Source of the DNA: Allomuricauda sp. F6463D
GTDB taxonomy: Bacteria; Bacteroidota; Bacteroidia; Flavobacteriales; Flavobacteriaceae
DNA length: 64,000 bases
Assembly (NCBI RefSeq): GCF_023015965.1
Contig: NZ_JALKAN010000001.1
Coordinates: forward strand, 496,001 to 560,000
Reading direction: 5' to 3'
Of the stretch, positions 35,085 to 43,569 are shown in pieces. A program made the position numbers and the translations under genes. Within the stretch, counting starts at the first letter, position 1; every line of letters begins with the position of its first letter. The notes under the pieces are model-generated. The model did not search any database, was not told where the DNA came from, and saw only the letters and a program-made list of their open reading frames with translations.

Positions 35085-36299
35085 GTCATATGAAATCCAA
35101 TTCATTTTTAATAATCCCTCTTTGTTATAAAAAGTAAAATTCGTCTTAACCTGGTATTCATTATACATATCTTCACTAACTCTCAATTTTATCGGTTTGT
35201 TTTCATTCATTTTATCTATAACAATACTATAATAATCATATTTCCCACCTGAGACGTATTTATTAACAATAATACTTGTCTCTTTTTCTGGAGTAGAGAA
35301 ATCTAAAGCACAATTTAATGCTATAGCACCAAAAAAAGTATATCCATAAATAAAAATATATATCATGGATAAACTCACATAGCTCATCAATTTGTTAGAT
35401 TTAAATTCTTTGGTTCTTATTAAGCATAATGCAAAAATTATTGTCGAAATGATTAATGAGACTTTCCATAAGCCATTGAAATTGATAACATTGAAATCTA
35501 TAAAATATATGCCAAGCAATATAAGTGTGGGTAGTGCTATTGCTCCAAAAATATAAGTATAAACGGTAGAATTATGTGTTGTAGGGTCCGATTGTTTTTC
35601 AATTCTGCGTACCAAAGATTTTCCTGAAAAATCATCTAATTTAATAATGCCTTTAAAATAGAAAATTGCAATAAATGTCAACAAAGGGATAATGATAGCC
35701 GGAATTATTATAAATGGCCGTGTTGGTGAGAAAAAATAGAATGGAAATATTATAATTGATGTGCAATTGAGCAAAATAGCTATATTTTTTGCTTTTTTCA
35801 CTTTCTGCAGGCGTTCAAACCTGTCCATTCCAATATCCTCATCGTTTAATACTTGTTCCCATTCGTTGTGAGCTTTTACAGCATTTAAATTCGTGAAATT
35901 AGTTTCTATCCATTTTATTAATTCATTAGAATCATTATAGTAAGGGTATATTTTAATAGTTTTTCTTTTAGTTTTAATTAGAATATACTTTAATGCTTTA
36001 GAGTAAGTGAAAGTCCAATATTCTTTTTCAAAACCTATAATTTCATTAAGACTGATCTTTTCTTTTTTTAAGATATTTTGAATAGTTAAATCATTTTTGT
36101 TGATAGTTAAATATGAGACATATCTATTCCAGTAATAAATTATTATAATGCAAACTATAAGTCCTATTGTTAGATAAAATCCAGTATTTAATTGAAAATA
36201 ATTAGATGGTAAAAATATCTTCACTGAACTTATTATTAAAACTAAGACTATAATAAAAACGAGTGGAATGTAAGAGGATTTTTTTTTATAAGTTGTCAT
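35079..36299 (-). CDS. Hypothetical multi-pass membrane protein
   Basis: A 406-residue protein with about eight hydrophobic helices: two at the N-terminus (about 12-28, 38-55), a soluble PH-like stretch (about 60-150; LTINKNDLTIQNILKKEKIS), and further helices at 170-340. The C-terminus is soluble. No family recognised. Its stop codon lies inside the R'' box of E7, so gene and palindrome share bases. Confidence 0.65.
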   Translation of the reverse strand: MTTYKKKSSYIPLVFIIVLVLIISSVKIFLPSNYFQLNTGFYLTIGLIVCIIIIYYWNRYVSYLTINKNDLTIQNILKKEKISLNEIIGFEKEYWTFTYSKALKYILIKTKRKTIKIYPYYNDSNELIKWIETNFTNLNAVKAHNEWEQVLNDEDIGMDRFERLQKVKKAKNIAILLNCTSIIIFPFYFFSPTRPFIIIPAIIIPLLTFIAIFYFKGIIKLDDFSGKSLVRRIEKQSDPTTHNSTVYTYIFGAIALPTLILLGIYFIDFNVINFNGLWKVSLIISTIIFALCLIRTKEFKSNKLMSYVSLSMIYIFIYGYTFFGAIALNCALDFSTPEKETSIIVNKYVSGGKYDYYSIVIDKMNENKPIKLRVSEDMYNEYQVKTNFTFYNKEGLLKMNWISYDK

Positions 36300-36332
36300 T
36301 TAATTTTTTATCTCAATCTTAATTTTAATGAA

Positions 36333-36466
36333 GCACAACGACCTCGGCTTGTATGCGTAGTTGCGTGGTTTAGCACGTAACTTTGCAAGTACACACCAAA
36401 CTGAAAATCCGCAAGGATTTTCAGAAGTAGGCGAGAACAAGCAATTACTTATAGTCATTGTTGGCA
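36333..36466 (-). repeat. attC-like palindrome E8
   Basis: Minus-strand R'' TGCCAAC (36466-36460), R' GTTGTGC (36339-36333). Inner hairpin CTGAAAATCCGCAAGGATTTTCAG; outer arms TATAAGTAATTGCTTG and GTTGCGTGGTTTAG-type sequences. It lies 33 bp before the gene at 36299 and 31 bp after the stop at 36498. Confidence 0.65.
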
Positions 36467-36497
36467 CTAGTTATTTTTATCCGATTCAATTCTTTCT

Positions 36498-37706
36498 TTA
36501 TTCTCGCATCCACATTGCGGGCCAATTATATTCTCTTGAAATGGCTCTTGTTATTTCGTGAATCAAAGGAAAACCATTATCCGAGTTTGTCATAATGACC
36601 GCTCCACGTCCCGTGTCGGCAAAAGAAACTGCATAACAAACAAATCCTGCGTTTCCACCCGTGTGTCTAAAACGAAAGGCTTTTCCTTCTCCGTCTATAC
36701 CTATTCCAATTCCACCTGCATTTGGTACTCTGGTCATCATTGTCTTCGCCGATTCTTGACTTAATAAGCTATTATCTTCTCCTCGATATGATTTTCCCAA
36801 AGCTATCATAAAAAGGGCTAAATCCGTTGGGTTAGTCCAAAGTCCTGCTGCTGCTTTTTCGGGATAGATATGATAGCCTCCATTTATAACGTTCCCATTT
36901 TCATCATAACCATTAGCTGTTAAACTGTCCAACTTTTCAGGAAGAGGGTAAGCAAAGGAACTGCTATTCATTTCAGTTGGTTTAAGAACTAAAATGTTTA
37001 GTAGTTGAGCAAATTCTTCTCCAGTTACATCCTCCATTAACATTTGCAACACTTCCATTCCACCACCTGAATATAGTTCAGATTCTCCTGGTTTTTGAAC
37101 AACACGTACAGGCTCTGAATTTGTTATTTCACTTCCTTGTAATATTTCTGTTAATGTTGGGATTGAATCATTTTTATTGTAGCCTTGAAAACCAGCTGTG
37201 CCTAAACCAGAAGTATGACCCATTATTCTACTTGGTGTCACTTTTTCTATTTTGGTAAATTCATTATTTGGAACTTGCCACCTTTTTAATTTTGAGTTAA
37301 CATCTTCATTAAGAGAAAATTTGTTTTCTTCTATCAATTTAAATGCGGCAACACTTGCGATTGGTTTAGAAATTGATGCAGCTTGGAAGAGCGTGTTCTC
37401 ATTTACATCTTCTCCTGTTTCTTTATTTTTTTTACCATAGCCTTTTGACCAAAGGATTTTATTGTTGTCGAAAACAGTTATACTAACTCCGGAAACATTT
37501 AGAGCTTCCATTCTTGATTCAATGCTCGTGGCTATAGAATCATTTTTGCCATTTTCGTCTATTTTGTAAATGTTACTTTCGACCTTTTGCTGAATAGAGG
37601 TTTCTTTATCTCTTAAGTCGTCCGTAATTTCTTTTTTCTTATTTGATTGGCAAGATGATAATGAAACTATTGTAATTGCAATTAAACTAAATTTAATTTT
37701 ATTCAT
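36498..37706 (-). CDS. Serine hydrolase, class C beta-lactamase fold, lipoprotein
   Basis: A 402-residue lipoprotein (lipobox SLSSC, Cys19). The catalytic SxxK is SISK (Ser111-Lys114), the second motif is YSGGG and the third is HTGG near the C-terminus. The family covers beta-lactamases, esterases and D-amino peptidases; antibiotic hydrolysis cannot be assumed. The frame is open further up to a TTG at 37778, but that would start inside the R' box of palindrome E9, so the ATG at 37706 followed by a proper lipoprotein signal is the real start. Confidence 0.88.
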   Translation of the reverse strand: MNKIKFSLIAITIVSLSSCQSNKKKEITDDLRDKETSIQQKVESNIYKIDENGKNDSIATSIESRMEALNVSGVSITVFDNNKILWSKGYGKKNKETGEDVNENTLFQAASISKPIASVAAFKLIEENKFSLNEDVNSKLKRWQVPNNEFTKIEKVTPSRIMGHTSGLGTAGFQGYNKNDSIPTLTEILQGSEITNSEPVRVVQKPGESELYSGGGMEVLQMLMEDVTGEEFAQLLNILVLKPTEMNSSSFAYPLPEKLDSLTANGYDENGNVINGGYHIYPEKAAAGLWTNPTDLALFMIALGKSYRGEDNSLLSQESAKTMMTRVPNAGGIGIGIDGEGKAFRFRHTGGNAGFVCYAVSFADTGRGAVIMTNSDNGFPLIHEITRAISREYNWPAMWMRE

Positions 37707-37772
37707 AATGTGACTGTTCTTTAGTTTTAGAAAGACGACATTTTTTTTTGAGTGTTGCAATTTCAGAATTAA

Positions 37773-37905
37773 TGCCAACGGTCTAGTATAACCGTCAGTT
37801 ACGGGTTAGTATGCGTTAATTTTCGGTTTAGCACTGACCTTAGCAATTCCGAGTGGATTCGGACGTAGTCGAATCCGCCGTAATTGCGGTTATACATTGT
37901 TGGTA
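37773..37905 (-). repeat. attC-like palindrome E9
   Basis: Minus-strand R'' TACCAAC (37905-37899), R' GTTGGCA (37779-37773). Outer arms GTATAACCGCAATTACGG and CCGTAACTGACGGTTATAC pair well; inner hairpin GGATTCGACTACGTCCGAATCC. It starts 7 bp after the S41 peptidase stop. Confidence 0.65.
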
Positions 37906-37912
37906 ACCGTTT

Positions 37913-39427
37913 TTATTTTTCATTTATCATCAATTTCAATGTGAAATTCATTTGTGTGTCCACATTGTTTAAAAAGTCCTCAAAAGTTTGTTGTACATTA
38001 TAGTCTGGAATAATTCCTCTATTATAAAATTGATTGGATTTTTTAGGAACATCTTGCTCAATATTATCTATTGAAAATTCGGTCAATATTTTTGATTTTG
38101 GCAAAACATACCCAAAATCTGTATGTCCATTATGTCCATAATATCCGCCCATAGCTTCTTCGCCAATCGTAATTGTGTTTTCATTTCCTGCAACCATAGC
38201 TGCGAATAAACTGCCTGCGGAAGCAACTCTTGGACTTATTAAAAGATAAATGTTTCCTGTAAAAGCATTTTTATTAGGCTCTCTAGCTTTCATTTCATTT
38301 GTTTCCTTACTTATGAAATACTTTCCGTCTTTTTCTGTTGGAAACCTTTTTTGAAAATAACGGTTAAATTTTCCAACTCCTAAAGGTCTTAAAAAGGCAG
38401 GAATTGGTGAATCGTAATATTTTAATAGTGGAATTTTATTAAAGCTAATCCAAACCTGTTTACTTTCTTGGAATTTTCTTGAAGCTAAATATGAATATGT
38501 TATCACGTCATTTGGGTCTGTTCCTCCGCCGTTATTTCGTACATCGACTATTAGATTTTTTAAGCCGTTATTTTTGATGTTTACAAAAATGCTGTCTAAC
38601 CACTTTTTGTATATTTTATGCTCTGTTGCCTCTTCGTTTCCTCCAATACCAAAAGAGTTTACTGTTAAAAGTCCAGTGTTTTTGTTTATTTGCTTATAGC
38701 TGTAAATTTCATCTTCGTTTAGGTTTTCGTATTGTAATCGGTCAAAAGATTTGGAATGTCTGTTTTTAAAGTTTTTTCGATAGTCTGAATATCCTACGCT
38801 TTTTACAACTACAGATTTTTGTGTATCTGAATTTTCAGTTTTAAATATGATTTTAAATTCGTTTTCAAGACCAAACAAGTATCTATAATATTTGCTAAAT
38901 GAACCGTTAATTCCAATTTGTTTTCCCGTTTTGTTGGTTCCGTCTGTTGTATAGAATTTATAAGTTTTCAGAATAATATTGCTAATTTCTCTGTTGTTAA
39001 TCGATACTATTTCTGCACCTAAAGGTATTTTGTCCGTTTGGAAATTAAGAAGGACTTTGTTCTCTACAATTTTTACTGGAAATGGGAAATATCCTGATTT
39101 TTCTTTTTTTACTTCTTCATATCTCTTTTTTGGAAACAGGGTGTTATTGTGTAAACTTCCTTCATAGTCGGTTAGCGTGCAAATCAGATTATAAAAATCT
39201 CTGTAAGTCGATAAATTATTAATTTCCTTTTCAGCCCAATTGTAAATACTGTCTATTTGCTGTTTTGTTCGGTATTTGTAAAGTCCGGAATTTGCTTTTA
39301 ATCTAATTTCTTTAAACACTTCCAAGTCTTTTTTCATTTTCCTTGTTGAAAATGGCTCATCTATTGATTGGGCGAAAATTCCAATTGATGAGATTAGGAA
39401 AAGAAAAGTGATTATTGTTTTTGTCAT
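37913..39427 (-). CDS. S41 family peptidase
   Basis: A 504-residue protein with a signal peptide (about 1-19, ending IFAQ). The C-terminal processing peptidase domain has the conserved VDVRNNGGGTDPND motif and the nucleophile in RVASAGSLFA (Ser about 415). The middle PDZ-like region (GAEIVSINNREI) fits. These periplasmic enzymes cleave C-terminal tails or damaged proteins. Start codon 25 bp after palindrome E10, stop 7 bp before E9: a one-gene cassette. Confidence 0.88.
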   Translation of the reverse strand: MTKTIITFLFLISSIGIFAQSIDEPFSTRKMKKDLEVFKEIRLKANSGLYKYRTKQQIDSIYNWAEKEINNLSTYRDFYNLICTLTDYEGSLHNNTLFPKKRYEEVKKEKSGYFPFPVKIVENKVLLNFQTDKIPLGAEIVSINNREISNIILKTYKFYTTDGTNKTGKQIGINGSFSKYYRYLFGLENEFKIIFKTENSDTQKSVVVKSVGYSDYRKNFKNRHSKSFDRLQYENLNEDEIYSYKQINKNTGLLTVNSFGIGGNEEATEHKIYKKWLDSIFVNIKNNGLKNLIVDVRNNGGGTDPNDVITYSYLASRKFQESKQVWISFNKIPLLKYYDSPIPAFLRPLGVGKFNRYFQKRFPTEKDGKYFISKETNEMKAREPNKNAFTGNIYLLISPRVASAGSLFAAMVAGNENTITIGEEAMGGYYGHNGHTDFGYVLPKSKILTEFSIDNIEQDVPKKSNQFYNRGIIPDYNVQQTFEDFLNNVDTQMNFTLKLMINEK

Positions 39428-39451
39428 TCAGTTTGTTTTTGTTCAAATGGT

Positions 39452-39583
39452 TGCCAACGTTGATGTATATGAGCTGTGGCGTGTTTTAGTGCGAACCTCT
39501 CCAAATAAAAACTGGCTTTGGAAAATCCGCAGGATTTTCCAAGTAAGCACTGACCAAGCCATAGCTTATATATGGTGTTGGGC
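39452..39583 (-). repeat. attC-like palindrome E10
   Basis: Minus-strand R'' GCCCAAC (39583-39577, perfect RYYYAAC), R' GTTGGCA (39458-39452). Inner hairpin GGAAAATCCTGCGGATTTTCC; outer arms CCATATATAAGCTATGG and CCACAGCTCATATACATC. It follows the stop of the gene at 39591 by 7 bp. Confidence 0.7.
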
Positions 39584-39590
39584 ACAGTAT

Positions 39591-40178
39591 TTACTTTAGA
39601 TTATACCTTTCTTTAAATTTCTGTTCATAAGTATTTTTGTCATCAATACTATCTTTATAACCCAAATCCATTTCTTCAATTAATTCGTTTTGGATTTCTT
39701 GTGTAAAATCCGAAAACTCCCATCGTTTTGGAAATTCGGTAAAAGGAAGTTTAATTTTTTGAAATGGTTCAGATATTGTATTTCTGGAAATTGAAGTATA
39801 AATAGTAATAAAAACCCCAATTTTTTCCTTTAATTCTTTTTTCGGTAAGTAAGAATTATTTAAAACATATAATCGTGTCAGTTTACTTTGCAGGTCAATA
39901 TTTTCTGATATTTTAATTAATTCCTTTATTTGTTTGATGTATTTATCTTTTTCAACGTCATTATTTTTATTGTCCGAGAGCAGTTCGTTTTTAAAGAAAT
40001 TTGTATCGTCAAAATATTCATAGTTTTCTTTAAGAGTATGAGTTATTTCCAACATTTCTTCTAATTTCTCGATTCTTAATTGTCTTTTTTCAATTCTTGA
40101 ATTTTGTAGATAAGCAATTATAGATATCACGATTGCGACTATGGAAATTACACCAGTTATATAATCACTTATTGTCAT
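39591..40178 (-). CDS. Hypothetical single-pass membrane protein
   Basis: A 195-residue protein with one N-terminal transmembrane helix (about 7-25) followed by a coiled-coil-like charged segment (RIEKRQLRIEKLEEMLE) and a soluble helical C-terminus. No family recognised. It is the only gene between palindromes E11 and E10 (leader 36 bp, stop 7 bp before E10). Confidence 0.65.
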   Translation of the reverse strand: MTISDYITGVISIVAIVISIIAYLQNSRIEKRQLRIEKLEEMLEITHTLKENYEYFDDTNFFKNELLSDNKNNDVEKDKYIKQIKELIKISENIDLQSKLTRLYVLNNSYLPKKELKEKIGVFITIYTSISRNTISEPFQKIKLPFTEFPKRWEFSDFTQEIQNELIEEMDLGYKDSIDDKNTYEQKFKERYNLK

Positions 40179-40214
40179 TCTATTTTATTGTTTTAATGCG
40201 TTTTCTCATATTGG

Positions 40215-40399
40215 GCACAACGCTCTGGCTATGAACAGTACGGGAGCAAACTAGCGTTTGCTTTCCCCCACACATAGCGAAATCTTTTGGTTTATTTTTT
40301 TCTGTCAAAGCGAAATCCCAAAGATTTCGCGACCCTATAAAAATACACAAACCATTCGGTAAAGCCCGAAGCCCGTATTGTTTATAGGTTTTGTTGTCA
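40215..40399 (-). repeat. attC-like palindrome E11
   Basis: Minus-strand R'' TGACAAC (40399-40393), R' GTTGTGC (40221-40215). Outer arms CCTATAAACAATACGGGC and GCTCCCGTACTGTTCATAG; inner stem GCGAAATCTT / AAGATTTCGC. A 79-codon open frame inside it is not a gene. Confidence 0.65.
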
Positions 40400-40483
40400 T
40401 TAGTTTTTAATTTTAACATTTTAAATGTAAGCTTGTTTCGTTTATTTCGTTTATTATTGTAAAGAAGAAAATTAATAAACCAA

Positions 40484-40939
40484 ATGGAAACTTACAATAA
40501 CGTTAATAAAGCCTCAAAAGAGGAGCAAAAGGTTGCTATTCAATCTTATGATGCTCTTTCTTCTGTGATTAAGGAATTAAAGTCTAATAATCCTGAAATA
40601 GAGATAGATGAGACTCAGGAAAGGATAAAAATTCCATTAAGCGCATTGAAACTTTTAGGAGAGATTTTAGAAGCAATGAGCAAAGGTAAACCATTTTCTT
40701 TGGTGCCAATTGCCACAGAAGTTACAACGCAAAAGGCAGCTGAAATTTTAGGTTGTTCTAGACCACATTTTGTTAAACTTTTGGAAGAAGGAAAAATTGA
40801 TTTCACTAAAGTTGGAAAACATCGTAGAGTTAAGTTTGAAGATGTAATGAAGCATAAGAGAAAAATGAAAGAAGTTCAGAAAAAGCATATTATTGAAATT
40901 ATGCAATCTGACGAGGAAATCGGACTGTATGATACATAG
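40484..40939 (+). CDS. HTH antitoxin (excisionase-type DNA-binding)
   Basis: A 151-residue protein with a C-terminal excisionase-like helix-turn-helix (about 82-130: TTQKAAEILGCSRPHFVKLL and VGKHRRVKFEDVM). It overlaps the PIN toxin gene by 11 bp, the usual layout of a type II antitoxin that also represses its own operon. It lies on the plus strand, opposite to the other array genes, so it must have its own promoter in the 84 bp before it. Confidence 0.8.
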   Translation: METYNNVNKASKEEQKVAIQSYDALSSVIKELKSNNPEIEIDETQERIKIPLSALKLLGEILEAMSKGKPFSLVPIATEVTTQKAAEILGCSRPHFVKLLEEGKIDFTKVGKHRRVKFEDVMKHKRKMKEVQKKHIIEIMQSDEEIGLYDT

Positions 40940-41492
40940 TGTTCGCTTCATTTGTGTCTTAGATACAAATGTTATCTATCCGATTGAGATTAGAGATTTA
41001 CTTTTTTGGTTTGCTCACTATGATTTATATACTCCTAAATGGAGTGAACATATTTTTGATGAATGGGCGGATGTTATGAAAAGAAAAGGAGTTTCAGAAG
41101 AAGAAATTTCCAAACGTATGACAAGAGCAAATTTAGCATTTCCTGATGCTTTTGTACCTAACTATTCGGGGTTGATTTCTGGATTGGAATTACCTGACCC
41201 AAATGATTGTCATGTACTAGCCGCAGCGATTAAGACCAATGCTAATGTAATTGTTACAAATAATATTAAAGATTTTCCGAAAGAGTATTTATCGTCGTTT
41301 GGCCTTTCCGCCAAGACCGCAGATGACTTCTTAACTGACATTATTGACTTAAATCCTGAAGAAGCTGTAAAAGCGTTTAAAGAAATGGTGTTGTATCGCC
41401 GGAATCCTGATTTAGATGAGTTTGATGTCTTAGATATACTCAGAAATAGAGGATTAAAAGATACTGCTGACTTCTTGCATTCGCAACTTTGA
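40929..41492 (+). CDS. PIN-domain toxin (VapC-like ribonuclease)
   Basis: A 187-residue PIN protein. The start ATG at 40929 lies in the antitoxin's last codons and gives MIHSVRFICVLDTNVIYP, the correct PIN N-terminus; an earlier ATG at 40893 in the same frame would add 12 odd residues. Acidic active-site residues are in LDTN, DEWAD, and DPNDCHVLAAA; the VIVTNNIKDFP segment follows. PIN toxins cut RNA when not bound by the antitoxin. Confidence 0.85.
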   Translation: MIHSVRFICVLDTNVIYPIEIRDLLFWFAHYDLYTPKWSEHIFDEWADVMKRKGVSEEEISKRMTRANLAFPDAFVPNYSGLISGLELPDPNDCHVLAAAIKTNANVIVTNNIKDFPKEYLSSFGLSAKTADDFLTDIIDLNPEEAVKAFKEMVLYRRNPDLDEFDVLDILRNRGLKDTADFLHSQL

Positions 41493-41500
41493 GAAATTAA

Positions 41501-41694
41501 TGACAACGGTTAGTATATGGCTTGTTGCGTGTAGATAAGCACTTGCCTTTCCGTTTAAGCACGTAGCCGAATTTTTTAATTTTTTTTACCTTATATTCTC
41601 AAAAAGCCAAATTAAAAAATTTGGCGGACTTCGTAAACAAGCCTAAAACTTCGGTTAGTACCTGATTAGCAATGAGCTATATACATTGTTAGCA
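41501..41694 (-). repeat. attC-like palindrome E12
   Basis: Minus-strand R'' TGCTAAC (41694-41688), R' GTTGTCA (41507-41501). Outer arms pair TATATAGCTCATTGC with GCAACAAGCCATATAC; a long AT-rich inner stem (AATTTTTTAATTT / AAATTAAAAAATT) occupies the middle. The toxin gene ends 8 bp before its R' side. Confidence 0.65.
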
Positions 41695-41734
41695 ACTGGC
41701 TTTTCCGCTCTGTCTTTCTATTCTGATTATTCTT

Positions 41735-42169
41735 TTAAATTCCTAACGTAATTAATTCCTTTACGTTGTGATAGGTCAAAGATGCTTTGATGCACGCTTT
41801 TAATTCCATTTCTGGAACTTTTTGGTTTAATTTAAAAACAATTGCTCGTTTTCCCTCGTATTCAAATTTGTGGTCGAAAACCAATCTAAACGTATTTACC
41901 AATCTACTTGTGCATTGAAAATACATAGCGTATTGGTCTGGCGATTTTTCTTTCCAATCCATTCGCAATGTACTACCGTTTTTAGTTACAAAACTCGGTT
42001 CTCCCCATTTTAGAGTTTCTTCCAATTTGTTAACTCCTTCTGTTTCTTCCGCTGTTTCAATGACCAATTCACGAAGAAATTGCATTTTATCCCGAACAAA
42101 GTCGGGATAATTTGCAAAAACTTCATTTACTCTTGGGTCTGTTTTTATTTCAAACTTTTTTATTCGCAT
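41735..42169 (-). CDS. DUF1801-domain protein
   Basis: A 144-residue small soluble protein of the YdhG/DUF1801 type: an alpha/beta fold with the phrase LEETLKWGEPSFVTK and KACIKASLTYHNV. Function unknown; proteins of this group often travel with GyrI-like and WYL genes. It is the last gene of a three-gene operon (gaps 7 and 4 bp) that forms one cassette-like unit between E13 and E12. Confidence 0.85.
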   Translation of the reverse strand: MRIKKFEIKTDPRVNEVFANYPDFVRDKMQFLRELVIETAEETEGVNKLEETLKWGEPSFVTKNGSTLRMDWKEKSPDQYAMYFQCTSRLVNTFRLVFDHKFEYEGKRAIVFKLNQKVPEMELKACIKASLTYHNVKELITLGI

Positions 42170-42176
42170 ATTTTTG

Positions 42177-42638
42177 TTAGCCTTTAATGCCTACATAAAA
42201 CTCGACTTCCGCATCTGCTTGATTTTGAGCCTTTTCTCCAAAAATTTCAAAGTCGGCATCATAGGTTCTGTCAAGTTCCATTTCAAATATTTTCGACCAT
42301 TGGTTGACTACCAATCCTTGCATTAAATCTCCTTTTGCCGTGGTTTTGGAATATGTTCCTCCGTCAAATGATTTTCCGACCATTCCGTTTGGTACATTAT
42401 CTAAATTTTCAACTTTACAGCCAAGAATTGCCGTGTAAGGTTTTGTGTGGTCGCTTTCGTACTCCGTGTATAATGAATAAACGGCATTGTCTATTTTGTT
42501 CGGAATTTTAGAAAGTATGTTTTCGGACATAAATCGTTGCCATAATTCGGCAATTTCTTGAGAAGCCTGTCCGTTTTCATTTGTTGTTCTTATCGAAATT
42601 CCGATAATTTTAAAAGGTTCAATTTTTACTGTTTGCAT
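42177..42638 (-). CDS. GyrI-like effector-binding domain protein
   Basis: A 153-residue stand-alone GyrI-like (SOUL/AraC effector-binding) domain with IIGISIRTTNENG, YSLYTEYESDHTKPYTAILG and the C-terminal FEIFGEKAQ...VEFYVGI strands. The fold binds small hydrophobic or cationic molecules and may hydrolyse some. Second gene of the WYL regulator operon. Confidence 0.87.
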   Translation of the reverse strand: MQTVKIEPFKIIGISIRTTNENGQASQEIAELWQRFMSENILSKIPNKIDNAVYSLYTEYESDHTKPYTAILGCKVENLDNVPNGMVGKSFDGGTYSKTTAKGDLMQGLVVNQWSKIFEMELDRTYDADFEIFGEKAQNQADAEVEFYVGIKG

Positions 42639-42642
42639 ATTC

Positions 42643-43404
42643 TTATATTTTTTGATTTAATGCAAAGTTAGATTGACCTTGTGACAAAGGTGTGTCAAGG
42701 GTGTTTTTATATTTTGAACTACAATTTTCAAGATATTCCTGCAACGTCATTTTATGAGGTTCAAAATGTTTCTCCAAGATTTGTAATTTTTGGATGCAGT
42801 CAAGTCTAAAGGCTCTGAAGTCCTTTTTTTGTCTGCAAAATGCGATAAGTACCCAATTTTCTTGTGTCGTGTAAAGTGCAAATGGCTCTATTTCCCTTTG
42901 ACTTTCTTTATTTGCCAATGATAAATAATCCATTTTTACCACTTGATAATTTGAAATGGTGGATTGAAGTTTTATAAGATAGTTACTGGTTTTTTCGTTT
43001 TCACGATTGTTGCGAACTTGAATTCTGTTTGTCAACAATTCGGTTTTTTCTTTTTGGTTATATTTTAAAACAGATTTGATTTTGTTAACTGCACTTTCGT
43101 ATTGTTCGGTCAAAGATTGGTCTTTGTTTTTGCTAATCAATTGTTCAGCCGTTATAAGTGCGTTCGCCTCGTCTTGGGTAAACATTACAGGTGGAATTTT
43201 ATAGCCTTCCATTACCGAATAGCCTTTTCCTTCTTCCGTTACTATTGGAATTCCCGATTTTTCAAGTGTTCGGATGTCTCGATAAACCGTTCTGACACTT
43301 ACATTATGTTTTTCGGCAATATCTTTTGCAGTTACAATTCGTTTCGATTGTAATTGGGTTAGGATTGCTGTCAATCTTGCAAGTCTCGGTTTTTCTTTGT
43401 CCAT
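42643..43404 (-). CDS. WYL-domain transcriptional regulator (YafY type)
   Basis: A 253-residue regulator: an N-terminal DeoR/HTH_11 winged helix (about 5-60, AKDIAEKHNVSVRTVYRDI), a linker, and a C-terminal WYL domain (about 140-210). It probably senses a nucleotide or other ligand and controls its own operon. Start 18 bp after palindrome E13; it leads the three-gene unit with the GyrI-like and DUF1801 genes. Confidence 0.9.
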   Translation of the reverse strand: MDKEKPRLARLTAILTQLQSKRIVTAKDIAEKHNVSVRTVYRDIRTLEKSGIPIVTEEGKGYSVMEGYKIPPVMFTQDEANALITAEQLISKNKDQSLTEQYESAVNKIKSVLKYNQKEKTELLTNRIQVRNNRENEKTSNYLIKLQSTISNYQVVKMDYLSLANKESQREIEPFALYTTQENWVLIAFCRQKKDFRAFRLDCIQKLQILEKHFEPHKMTLQEYLENCSSKYKNTLDTPLSQGQSNFALNQKI

Positions 43405-43422
43405 TGGTTTTTTTCAGCTTGT

Positions 43423-43555
43423 TGCCAACGGTTTTGTGTAAGATTAGTTGCGTGTTTTAAGAACTAAAGTTAGTAAATAAATCACAGATAGAAAGTCCGC
43501 GAGGACTTTCGTAAATTGGCTAAAAACCAGCAATTAATTTTACACGGTGTTAGGC
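43423..43555 (-). repeat. attC-like palindrome E13
   Basis: Minus-strand R'' GCCTAAC (43555-43549, perfect RYYYAAC), R' GTTGGCA (43429-43423). Outer arms pair ACCGTGTAAAATTAATTGC with GCAACTAATCTTACACAAAA; inner hairpin AAAGTCCTCGCGGACTTTC. It is closely similar to E5 and shares its arm with E4. Confidence 0.75.
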
Positions 43556-43569
43556 GCTGTGTTTTTTAT

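Noticed and set aside
36498..37706. Antibiotic-resistance beta-lactamase
   Set aside because: Only the general SxxK / YSG / HTGG fold is visible; most such lipoproteins are esterases or peptidases, so resistance is not claimed.
37707..37778. N-terminal extension of the beta-lactamase-fold gene
   Set aside because: It starts at a TTG inside the R' box of palindrome E9 and would destroy the lipoprotein signal.
40180..40419. 79-codon minus-strand open frame
   Set aside because: It lies entirely inside palindrome E11 and has no protein-like composition; chance frame in a structured repeat.
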